Shown here: one piece after another, positions 23,414-33,605 of the stretch
Layout of the letters: each line of letters begins with the position of its first letter
How positions within the stretch are numbered: the stretch's first letter is position 1
From: Phallus indusiatus
Taxonomy: Eukaryota; Basidiomycota; Agaricomycetes; Phallales; Phallaceae
Assembly: GCA_027605045.1 (NCBI GenBank)
Contig: JAQFWX010000008.1
Location: forward strand, 1,054,001 to 1,118,000
Direction of reading: 5' to 3'
DNA: 64,000 nt
Made by a program: the position numbers and the translations under genes
The notes under the pieces: generated by a model
Told to the model about the DNA's origin: nothing
The model's input: only the letters and a program-made list of their open reading frames with translations
Database searches by the model: none

Positions 23414-25639
23414 ATGTTCGCTTTGACGTTCAAACCTACATTCTCGCAAGGGGTTTTCTCGATATTTATTATACTGATTACCAGAAGAATTTCTCAGTCG
23501 ATTATCTATCGCTTCAAAACGACTCGATTGCATGGGCCAACTGCTGCAAGTAAAATCTTCGGAATATCCCAAACAGTCGCCAAGTCTCCCGACCCCGGTG
23601 CTCTGTATGAATCTTGGGTGACGGAATATGGCGCTGCTTTCCGAGTACACGGTCCTTTCATCACAGAGCGAATCGTCCTTTGCGATCCACGGGCTATCTC
23701 TCACGTCTGTAACTTAGATGCTGGGAGATACTCACAGACACCAACAAACGCCAGGCTACTGTCTAATATTGTAAGAATGTCATATGTACGCGTTAAATCT
23801 CGAAAACTCCATTTATTTTCAGTGTGGGGACAATAATGTGATTTGCTTACAAGGAGAAGACCACAAGAGGTGAGGCCTGTCATTTTTTCTTGGACTTGGA
23901 CTTTTACACGCGCTCATTCTCTAATCATCAGGACACGAAAAATACTAAATCCAGTTTTTGGTCAGACAGCCATGAAGTACTACGTTCCTGTTCTCATGGA
24001 CGCTGCCTACAAAGTAATACAATTCATGTTCATTCCGACCTCGTGATTTCCTAAGTAATACAAATAGGTTAAGACTGCGTGGGACGGACTCCTCCAGAAT
24101 GCTAATTCAGATGAAATCGTTTTGAACGTTGGAGAATGGTAAAGTTATAAAGTTTACTCTGCACTAGCTTTCGAATCAATTCATTGACAAATTAACAGGA
24201 TGGAGAATGTCGCGTGAGTTCTTTTGAACAATGTCTGCCAGTGTCCGTACGGACATGTGCTCAATTTTTATACTATGCAGGTTAGACGTCATCGGAATAG
24301 CTGCTTTCTCCCATGACTTTGGATCCCTTCGGGGCGAAACTTCTCAGGTAATGGAGTGTCTTCAAGCTCTGAGTCGTTCTCCTCCTTCGCCGGTGGCTAT
24401 GATTATTATGCTCCTCTCTCAAGCATTTCCGTCGTTACTTAAACTACCTCTCCCGCGAAACCACTTAATAGCCAAGCTATCCGATAGCACAACGTTATTA
24501 GCTCGTGAATTATTGAAGAAGGCCCGAGAACAAGGAGAAGAGGAGAAATCTGCCTTGGGTGTCCTAGGTAACTCAGGATCCCTCTCATACCATATTTAAT
24601 TTTTTGAGAGTCATTTTTTCCTTTTAGCCAAGTCCGGCGAACTGTCCATGTCAGAAACGGACATAATTGTGCAAGTAAGTTACCCCGTACCAGTCCTAAG
24701 CTTTGATACTGAGCCTAGAACTAAAGATGAAAACTGTTCTTATTACTGGAAACGAAACAACAGCCGGTAAGTTAATAACAATCTCAAAAAGAGAAAAATT
24801 CAACGCCTAATGAACATTAGTCTCCTTGAAAGTAAACAAAGTTTTTGTTCTGTTCTGTATCAAAACCTAACCGAGGTTGTACTACTAGTGGGCTCTAATA
24901 GAGTTGTCTAAGCACCAGGAGAAGCAAGACGCACTCAGAAAGGAACTAACTTCTATACCCAATGCTGACCCAGATCCTGAAGAACTAATGAATGGATTCC
25001 CGTATCTAGACGCGGTCGTCAAAGAAGTTACAAGACTCCATCCTTTTGGAGAAGTATTACGAACTGTATTTCATCAAAATTGTCTGTCATGATACGCAAT
25101 CATCTAACAATAATCATTCATAATAGGCAATGGAGGACGACGTGATTCCACTCTCAACGCCGGTCAAAACAGCTAATGGTTCAACGACCAGCTCAATCTC
25201 AGTAGCTAAAGGTTCTACTATAGTCGTTCCAGTCCACTGTGTCAATCGCTCCGAAGCATTGTGGGGAAAGACTGCCAAAGAGTTTTATCCCGAACGCTGG
25301 CTCACAGACGACGGGATTCCCAGTGGCGCCAAGCAGTTTGCTGGATATCACCATTCCCTTACCTTTTTTGACGGTCCTCGGACATGCCTTGGAAAATATA
25401 TTGCTATATCAGAGATGAAAGTGAATTGAGTTTTTCATTGGTATCCGCGTCGGCCGGTGCTTACTGTTTGTTATCCTATACAGGCTGTTTTATTCGTCTT
25501 GATTAGGAGCTACAAACTTGTTCCCCGTGATGGAGCGAAAACGGAATATGCAATGGAACGTCGCATTGTGCCTCACCCTGTAGTTGCTGGAGAAGGAAAC
25601 CGTCTTCCGATTCGTGTCATACGTCTTGAAGGAAACTGA
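23414..25639 (+). CDS. Cytochrome P450 monooxygenase C (paralogue of A)
   Basis: Twelve exons: 23414-23770, 23823-23869, 23932-24013, 24068-24138, 24199-24213, 24281-24567, 24628-24674, 24727-24766, 24821-24831, 24889-25065, 25127-25420, 25484-25639; 527 residues, all in phase. The ATG at 23414 aligns with the start of P450 A; an upstream in-frame ATG at 23387 is less likely. ExxR is in VVKEVTRLHP, the ERW region is YPERW, and the heme loop is FFDGPRTCLG. The I-helix reads TGNETT where A has AGNETT, so the usual small residue before the glycine is a threonine. Shared motifs and identical internal exon lengths show recent common descent with P450 A; diverged substrate choice is plausible. Confidence 0.9.
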
Positions 25640-26227
25640 CAGAGGTTGGCAGACGAAATAATACGGACGCCTTTCATTACTAGCTCTCTAATACTTGCTA
25701 CATCTGGAATTTCTCAAATTTAAGTAATTCCAGGGCTGCATTATAGTAGATAATGATAAATCAAATGTAGCAGCGGAAAGCGATAGGTTTTAAAAATGAA
25801 AGTTGTGCTACTCAATTCAGTGAAAATCCTGCATTATCCATACCCCAAGAAGATCTAATGTTGTGTGCCAAAGCTTTAAGCCTATGAAGGGCGGTTGACA
25901 GTCTAGTGCTGGTGATTGGCCAGTGGGTGCCAGGCTGTACCCGACCGCAGCTCAGGTGAAGTTACAGGATATTAAATAAAAAATCAATGCCGCGTTCGAA
26001 TACATAAACCCCTTCTGGTTTTTGCGACAGTCTCTACGTCGTCGCGAGATGACTTTAGGGTCCACTGTCCCCGGAACGCGCATACAACGGGCTTAAATAT
26101 CTCGAAGCGTCGTGTGGGGACTGTACGATTCGATGTAACGCGATAAGCTGGGGTCTCGGCTTTTCATCGTATGTATAGCTCATCCTGGTCCTCAGTGTCA
26201 TAAAAGATTGATTGTCAAAGTTGTCAA
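25640..26227. other. Intergenic, convergent 3' ends
   Basis: About 590 nt between P450 C and the DUF6533-type gene. No gene or repeat was recognised. Confidence 0.45.
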
Positions 26228-27520
26228 TCACTGACTGTCTCCCACGACTTCAAGTTCTACGCTCCCTTCTGATAAATCAACGTCGTTGAATTCAGCTACG
26301 GTATCAAATACCACTCTTCTCCCCGCCCATTGTGGAATGGATACGACGTATTCACTTGAAGTCTCATCGGGAGGTTTGAGGCTTCTCAAATTAAGTATCA
26401 AACGTGAACCCTGATACCGGTCGTACACTTGTCAGAATGCTTTCGGACGCAATGAGTATTTAATTTCGGACCCTTACCCCAATTTCCGCGAAGACAATAG
26501 CCCATCTACAAATTACATCACATGTTAGCACTTGCAAAAAACAAAGAGTTTTTCTGAATCACGTACTGTGGAAGTGATAGACCAACAAGATTAGTCTGTG
26601 TCGCGGATGCAGCAAACATCCCTGAAACCACCGTTATGGCTCTATAATTCGAAATGCGGCAGAGGTTAAACATACCAAGAAGAAGAGCATATACCCAAAC
26701 ACCGTCTCGTATAAAAGTGAAGTAGATGTCGCTAATATCTGTCGTTTTGTTCCACGAAATAACTATCTGCTGAATAAACCTATAGTAGAAAACATTAACT
26801 GTTAGTGAAAACGAAAACTGACAAGGCATATATTACCTTCCTACGACCAGAAAGAAAAGAATGCTTTGAAAAACCAATTCTGAAATCCTGGGTCCATAAA
26901 CTGTGGTCAGTATTATACTAGTATATATAGAAAGCATAAGCTGATCCACAAATCATGTTGACAACGATGTGAAGTAGGACGAGCACAGAAAACGTACCTC
27001 GATAGACAAGTAATATATCAATGGACCATAGTAGAAAAACAGTGCTGAACGCATAGTACCATACATACACATGACATATGTTATGGTTTGTCTTGAAGTC
27101 ACCCTGAAGTAGGACCATGGTTACTCTGTAAAGGTTCATTGGACTTGAGAACGGAAAAAGAATTGGAATTCACTGACATAACCTGACTGAGAGTTACGTA
27201 TCTGCTGAAGAGGAATAGGTAGGTTACAACGGACTTCGGAGCTCTCAAAAAACAAGTATCAATATCATAAACGATCAATCGCAGAGAGCAGGGCTAACTT
27301 CCAAATGAATTGGACCTCTAGATCAAATGTTATGATGATATCCCATATGAAGAGGACGTTAGCGCAAACTATAACAAAGGCAATCAATGGGTTAGAGGTT
27401 AACATTCGCTCCAGAGGCTTACATACATAGAGAGATAAGATCACGCCAGCTTTCCGAGGCTTCCGCAGATATTAAATCTGAAAACACAGGTATAGCCGGT
27501 GTTTTCAGGATACTATCCAT
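26228..27520 (-). pseudogene. DUF6533-type multi-pass membrane protein, probably damaged
   Basis: From ATG 27520 the spliced N-terminus contains the DUF6533 hallmark: a D-x-x-x-T-x-D-x-E-V box (IIITFDLEVQFIWKAPKS) followed by YLFLFSRYV. Further exons give LLQGDF, SIDILLVYR, VYGPRISELVFQS, FIRDGVWVYALLL and, near the end, GSRLILNLR. Two problems suggest damage. After LLVYR the family-like continuation AYAFYIY meets a TAG, while the next membrane segment is open only in another frame. A later 36-nt putative intron is unusually short and the splice near 26,440 has two competing frames. A functional gene with unusual splicing cannot be excluded. Proteins of this family are very common in agaricomycetes and have no known role. 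Confidence 0.5.
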
Positions 27521-28295
27521 TAGAAAATGTTAGTGAGAAATATTAGATGCAAGTTTAAGAACAGAAACTGAGATATCTGACCGTTTTTAAAGAGGGGAAG
27601 AACAGTGACGTAATGTTCAAAGTAAGATGAACAACCAAGGTGGATCAATTAAATCATCATCGCTAAGGCAAGAGCACAGATAGTGCCAATGCGTCGATGG
27701 TCATATGAGAAGGGAGTTGACAAGGGGGGGAATGGTTGGGCTGCCTTGAGTGTCGAATTTGACCGCTTCTATTTTATCAACCAATCAAGCCCGTTTTAAT
27801 TTTCAACATTGAGCATAGATTCTCATACGTGAGTCAGACTCTCAGTTCAAGCTTCAATTTCACAAAGCAAGTGAGATGATACCGAATTTTGCAAGCCAAC
27901 CAGCTGAACATATGATGATAATTGGATAGGTCTCGTGTGCTTGAGACATTTCACCGCCTTGATCAGACTGCGGAATTAATTGAATTTAGGGACGCTGAGG
28001 CAGTTCAACAGATAAATAGGTAGCCATCTCAGTTCCTCGAAGGCCTTTTGCCAATCGATTGCTTGCAGCCGCTCGAATCACAGAGCTCTGCAGATTTTCG
28101 CATGATCTGTCGCATTCTGACCTCGCTGCGGCTCCGAGAACTCCATGGTACGTATGAGACGAGTGACCACAGTCTGAATTTTATCACTCCAGCTGAGCTG
28201 TAGTGTTGTTGAAGGGGCTTTGGGTTCATGACTACGAGATCTAAAAGCAGGTAATTTTCTTCGGCCTCAGGTGGTCAATAAGTAGTACGTTGAAT
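27521..28295. other. Gene-free stretch, about 0.8 kb
   Basis: No coding model or repeat was recognised on either strand. Confidence 0.4.
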
Positions 28296-28850
28296 TGCCA
28301 TGAAATGAATCCGTTCCGTGGTTTGTTACTTGTAATCTTCACGCTATCCGAGAGATTCAGAATCTATCGGTCTTCAGAACCGTACATATATTGAAAGCGG
28401 AACCGCGGTGGAGTTGGTGTTTGAGCCTGATGGTAGTAAAGCTGTTAAAAGCTCGGTGATGTTAACTTCGCTGATGTGGTTATCAATTTTCAACATAGCA
28501 TCTGATCTGAAAATTCCACATTACTTGCCGAGAAAAAAACCACTTCATTTGTTTCAGGCGCAAGACATGTACTTCAAATGCGAAATCACCGAATCCGGCG
28601 TCCACTCTGGAAGTGAGATATTTGTCTCGCGAAAGGTGAGATACCAAATGATGGAAGAAAATCATCATCAAAGATTTGAAAAACGGAGGGGTCTATGCTC
28701 GAGGACAGCAAATGATATTTTAAATCAGTCCAATCCAACTAGCAGTGTAAAATTTGAGAGAAATACATACATACGGCTTACTCGTGAATTTGACCTATAC
28801 GCCTGCGTACCGTGTACGCTCCAGCTGAAAGCCTCGGTGGAACGGTAAAA
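28296..28850 (-). pseudogene. 5' relic of an SMP-30/gluconolactonase-like gene
   Basis: The minus strand is a degraded copy of the first exons of the SMP-30-like genes at 32.7 and 50.9 kb. Aligned landmarks on the plus strand include ATCCGAGAGATTCAG, AACCACTTCATTTGTTTCAG and AATGATGGAAGAAAATC in the same order. Frames are broken by many indels, and no 3' half follows. It lies directly 3' of the next copy, as expected from an old tandem duplication. Confidence 0.7.
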
Positions 28851-29670
28851 AAACGACTACATGGACAGCGAATTCGTGTTGCTCATATACCTCATGGAAA
28901 GCGGAAGAGAAGTTGATATATCACGCAGTCCACGGACATCAACTCATCAACCCATTAACATTAAGTTGAGCCAATTAGAGCCAAGTTCAGAAGTAAACGT
29001 AAACTTCAGTAATAATTCATGCCCCAAGAAAATCTGTTAATATCTAGACATCTGATGTTGTATGTGAAAGCGTCAGGCCTAGGAAGAAAGATGGCTATTA
29101 AATAATGCATTCGGTTAGGACACAACGAGAGCGCTTGTGGCATTGATTGTGGCAGCGAAAATTTCAGTGTTCGCCAAAATAATGAGCAAGTTTGTATCCC
29201 CAGCGAATGCCATATTTGCGACATTTGAACCAATGAAGATTTTTCCAATCAAGGTTCCATCCTTCCTGAAAACCTTCACAACATACACGTAAAATATTGA
29301 ATGTTGTTCGTTTCAAAAGAAAAAGGTTATTCCTTACCTGAACGCCATCTCTGGTACCGACAAATAGATTTCCGTTGGTATCTACTTGGACGCCGTCGGG
29401 AATACCTGCATCAATGTACGCGAATACACGCCGATTGTTGAACTCGAAGGTATCAGGATCAACATCGTACGCATAACTAGGTACAGAAGCAGGTTAGCAT
29501 TCTGCGATATGACGGGGGGAAATAAATAAGATCATTACATAGTAGCAGTTGAGTTCTCAACGGTCAAAGTATTTCTGAAGACTCCCGTATCGCTCCTGAT
29601 AAAAATGTCAGTTCACTCTATAACTAAGTCATTATCAGATATTCTCACACGTATGCGATTTTTCCATCTG

Positions 29671-31335
29671 TGTCAAGTACCGATATCCGGGAACGGTTAT
29701 AGATACTATAATATACTTTAGTCGCTGAATATAACACTGTTAACCGTCACCGTTGGTTGACGATAGCCAGGACTTGGCCTCAACCTATAAGAGGTTGTGC
29801 CACGACAGTCTTCTTTAGGATTTGTCCTGACGTTCGTCACGAGCGTCGAGTTCGTCAAGGACGTTACGGATATGTGCGTTCCGAGCTTCGAGAGTCGCGA
29901 GCTGTATCTCGTATTGAATGATATCAAGCTCAACGATAATGAAGAAAGCTTTGAGATGTAACTCTCGGCAACGACGGATGGCTTCCGTCGCTGCAAGTCT
30001 CGAGGAACGATCTCGACGTTCAATGATGTAGAGAGTAAGAGAAAAGAGAGTTTTATAGAGATATCGAACTACGTTCGATATTAAGTCTGAAGAACTATCT
30101 ACGTGTATGCTAGGGTTTATATACACGTCAGATAAATAATTCTAGCTCAGTTCGAAATAGATTCCGAACTTGAGAAATGTAAACAAGTCGTGAGATTCGT
30201 AAGTAATATCAATATATGCAGGGTATGATGTCTCATGTGATGAACATGAGGTGTGCAGGGATGAGAGCTGTGCATACATGGACCTACGTTCGTCATCTAT
30301 GATCTCATAACCGGAACGTGCGTGGAATATTCTAGAAAGGGCTTTCCGCGGATGTTCCAGGGGTTAAGAGAGACGGGTGCGTCTCTATTCGAGTTGTAAG
30401 GTTGATTGGGATGACTGTCAGGGTACGCTACCACCGTCTCTCATTTTTCTATTTATTATCATCGGCATCACTTCATTTCCATTCCATTTACTATTTCCGT
30501 ATTTTACTTTTATCTTCCGTTCCCTTGTTCAGTCTCTATTTCGCATTCTCTACTCGCGCGCGCGCGTACCCGGCGTGATGCCCGTGACATCATGTCGCTT
30601 AGGCTCGGTTCAGGCGCCTAGCACTTAGCTGTGTCAGGGCCGCACGCCGCGTTATCGTTTTTCATGTATATAGTCGCTGTCCCTAGAGTGAGGGTCCCTA
30701 AGCTTGTTCTCTTAGGATCCCCTCCCTCTGTTAGGGCTACTCAGCTCACACTAGAGGGAGGGGATCCTAAGTACTATATTGGACGATAACTATACTACTC
30801 ACCTAGAGGGAGGGGATCCTAAGAGAACAAGCTTAGGGACCCTCACTCTAGGGACAGCGACTATATACATGAAAAACGATAACGCGGCGTGCGGCCCTGA
30901 CACAGCTAAGTGCTAGGCGCCCGAACCGAACCTAAGCGACGTGATGTCACGGGCATCACGCCGAGTACGAGCGCGCGACGCGCGCGAGTAGAGAAAGTGA
31001 AATAGAAGCAGAACAAGGAAACGGAAAGTGGAAGTAATGGACGGGAAATGTAAATGAAATAGAAATAAACATATACCGATGATAATAAATAAGGAAAATG
31101 AGGGGACGCGGTAGCGTACCCTGACACCCTCTAGGTGAGTAGCATAGTTCTCTCAATATATTTTGCTTAGGATCCCCTCCCTCTAGTGTGAGCTGAGTAG
31201 CCCTAACAATGACTGAACGCGAAGGTCTTATCGTGAGTGACGTAAGCGAGATATGATAACGAAGATAGACGGTAAATGATCGGATATGGATTACGTAACG
31301 TTACCGGAAGTGATGTCATGAATCGGATCATGACA
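29671..31335 (-). mobile_element. LTR-type element (solo LTR or small non-autonomous retroelement) in the SMP-30 pseudogene
   Basis: The 1,665-bp insert is bounded by the 5-bp direct repeat ATCTG (29666-29670 and 31336-31340) and begins TGTCA and ends TGACA, the TG...CA ends of LTRs. Removing it and one repeat restores the reading found in the intact paralogue. On the minus strand a TATATAAACCCTA core promoter near 30,120 precedes an open frame of about 100 codons (30126-29815) with ETYPE-like text replaced here by ELDIIQYEIQLATLEARNAH. A second copy of this part lies at 36.26-36.80 kb. No reverse transcriptase is present, so it is a solo LTR with an insertion or a small derivative. Confidence 0.75.
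30416..31126. repeat. Nested foldback (large inverted repeat) inside the LTR element
   Basis: Two arms of about 315 bp (30416-30729 and 30805-31126) are near-perfect inverted copies, starting TGTCAGGGTACGCTACC and ending with its complement. The ~75-bp loop repeats the flanking CTACTCAGCTCACACTAGAGGG segment that also occurs near 31,175. Arm sequence resembles the repeat starting at 36,843. RNA from it would form a long hairpin. Confidence 0.8.
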
Positions 31336-31672
31336 ATCTGGCCCGAATGCGATGCCATTTACGGCAACAAACGTATCAGCTACTGACCTCACAACGCCTG
31401 TCTCTGGGTCAAACAGGTACACCTGTAGGGGTAGCATGGTTGGGGGCTTTTGTCCGCTTATGAAACCAACCCTTTTCGTGCTAGTTTTAGGAATTGAAAA
31501 AATTGAAAAAAAAAAAATAAGAGGCAGACTCACTCTGCGTCTGTGAGAAATATTTTCCCGCTGGGCTGAACTTTCAAATCATCAAATGAACTGAACTGCC
31601 TCCCGAAAAAGCTGTTTAAAAGCACTGTAGTATTAACGGTGGCTTCCGACTCATGGCCACCAGAGAGGCAGG

Positions 31673-32028
31673 TAGTATAAGACGGCGTGCTGCGCTAACA
31701 GCAAAAGACGTCAGTGAATCGATAAAATCGCGCAAAAGGGGTGACCGAGAAATCTCAAGAAAAGGCCTATGCCTCAAAACCGGAGGATAAAACGATGATC
31801 TATATGAAAATGAGGAGGGGTTAAATACAGGTAGACTAAGTCAAATAAACGAAGTATAACATAAAGGAAGAAATAAAGAAATGAGAATAAAGGAAGGAAA
31901 GATAAAGGAACAGCATAGGAATGACGAAAGAAAGGAGTGTCCACGAAGTGGACGCGAACAAAGGATGAGTAAAAATAGACTCCGACGAGCGCTAAGCAAA
32001 CACGCGTAGGGAGCTACGCTCCCTCACA
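31673..32028. mobile_element. Small insertion (~355 bp) in the SMP-30 pseudogene
   Basis: Comparison with the intact copy (49.4-50.9 kb) shows an extra segment between GAGAGAGGCAGGTA and GGTTTCCT. GTA occurs at both edges and may be a short target duplication. On the minus strand the insert starts TGTGAGGGAGC, contains a GGAGCTACGCTCC hairpin, and is pyrimidine-rich like the other TGTCAGGG repeats here. Probably a non-autonomous element; class unclear. Confidence 0.55.
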
Positions 32029-32771
32029 GTAGGTTTCCTGGACCTCGAGTTGCCAACAGAACATTCCCATGGAATGGACCTGTTCCTCCGTTCGTAATCT
32101 GCACGTCATCCGAAAGATTCAGCTAGTTTAAAGAGATCAGATTCGTGCTTAAGATAATATACTCAAGTTCTTGAACGGTGATATTGATGTTTGAGGCCCC
32201 CGATGCGAGAGCTGTTTGAAGTTCAGTGATACTAATTTTCCCAACGTGGTTGTTGCGTTCGAGTGTAGTGTCTGGAGGTTGCACGTTGCTCGCAAAAAAC
32301 ACTTCATTCGTTTCAGGCACAAAGACAAGTGCTTCAAAGCAAATCCGAATCCTGCATCCGGTCTGGAAGCTATCTGTCTAACAAAAGGTGTAGGACCAAG
32401 CAATGGAAGAAAATCGTCATCAAATATCTGAAAGAACGGAGGGGTCATGTTGGTCGGATTGAGAAATACGGTGGTTGCTGGGCGAAAGTCTGAACTCTGT
32501 TCAATGACGGCAAACGACAAGGGAGGAACGAGCTGAGGTCAATCAATTAGAAATGTAAGAACTTCTTCTAACAATGAGGGCTTACTACTGAGTTTGGAGG
32601 AGCTCGCGTGGCTGTCAGTGCCGCGTACGCTCCTGTTGAAAGCACTAGCAGGAGGATAAACAAGGGGTTGTACATATCATCGCTATCGAGACTTTGAGAA
32701 TTCGGTTGAAGAGCAACAAATATAAGTACATGTGCTACATTCTATTCTCTTTTAAACACTTCCGAGTCGCA

Positions 32772-32879
32772 GTGAGAAGTTGACGTTAAGAGAACTTGAG
32801 AACTTGGGGATAACCGCCACGAAATGGTCAGCTGCTCCTTACGCGTAATTGAGATGAGAAACGGGTAAAAGTCTTTTCC
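32772..32879 (-). promoter_or_regulatory. Conserved upstream block of SMP-30-like genes, copy 1
   Basis: About 108 bp starting GTGAGAAGTTGACGTTAAGA, with CAGCTGCTCCTTACGCGTA in the middle and GGGTAAAAGTCTT at the end. It lies about 100-205 bp before the pseudogene start (32675). The same block at the same distance precedes the intact copy at 50936, and it also precedes the relic at 48.7 kb, so it is likely a promoter module. Confidence 0.6.
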
Positions 32880-33605
32880 ACTATGCATCTTAACAAGTTA
32901 GAGGAATAGCGAATTCATATGGGAGAGAGAAGTCGAGCGGTAGTGCTCGGATAACGGTGCCCCTAGCGTCAACGAGCGCCAGACCGTTACTGGCCTTTTT
33001 AGTTGAAACTCCCAGTACGGTGTCCTGGACTCCAAGCTCAATATATCCATCCAGTGATGCCAATCGATCATAATGACCAGCCGAATTTCCCAACCTAACA
33101 TGCAAAAGTTATGTCAACAGTCAGGGTAGTCGAGGAGCCTCGCTCGTGAGTCAGTTTCAGCTCCTTTGTTTTTACTCCTTTCTTGTCTCTTGTCCTTATT
33201 TTTAGTCCTTCCATTGTGCTCTTAGCTTCCATTATTATCTTCAATTATTTTATATCCAATATTCCCGGGTTAAATCATTTTTTCACGTCGGATTGCGGCG
33301 ATTTTGAAGCTTTGCCTCTCGTCTACACTCAATCTCTACAGTCACCACAACCGCGAAGCAGAGCAACAGCTTCGTCTAACATCCAGACAGAAAGCACGAG
33401 ATCAGAAATCAGACGAAAAAGCGAAGGATATCAAATCAACTACAAACAGGAGGAACATCCTATTAGTTACGTTGTGAGTCACTACGCCATCACTATTTCG
33501 ATCGATTTTAAACAGTCCTATAATTTTCTCCAGCTCGACTTGAACACCACGTGCATTTGACTTGCCAACGAGAACAACGTCTTCACACAGCGAACCCCTT
33601 GACAA
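32880..33605 (-). other. Unidentified minus-strand coding-like fragments
   Basis: Two frames look protein-like: 33105-32890 (with GHYDRLASLDGYIELGVQ and SNGLALVDARGTVIRALP) and 33605-33402 (with EDVVLVGKSNARGVQVELE and FKIDRNSDG). They could be exons of one gene, but between them lies pyrimidine-rich DNA that starts like the local TGTCAGGG repeats (CAGTCAGGGTAG near 33,118). I do not recognise the family. It may be a gene split by a repeat insertion or a relic. Confidence 0.3.

Larger units (their letters stand above)
29115..32675 (-). pseudogene. SMP-30/gluconolactonase-like gene, frameshifted and split by two insertions
   Basis: Minus-strand gene starting at 32675 with a signal peptide (FILLLVLSTGAYA) and the same exon plan as the intact copy at 49.4-50.9 kb. 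Exon 2 keeps FRPATTVFLNPTNMTPPFFQ but loses one base near 32,337, so the frame changes after DAGFGFA. A 355-bp sequence interrupts the next exon (31,673-32,028), and a 1,665-bp LTR-type element (29,671-31,335) interrupts the region encoding GPDGKIAY. The distal exons (to stop 29115) still encode GIPDGVQVDTNGN-like and NATSALVVS-like segments. The encoded protein would be a secreted six-bladed beta-propeller lactonase-like enzyme, but this copy cannot make it. Confidence 0.85.

Noticed and set aside
1..25639. RiPP precursor peptide for the UstYa proteins
   Set aside because: I looked for short secreted frames with repeated cores and KR-type cleavage sites around 0.8-5 kb and found none.
28408..28848. 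146-codon plus-strand open frame
   Set aside because: It is the antisense of an eroded SMP-30 first-exon copy; the minus-strand alignment explains it.
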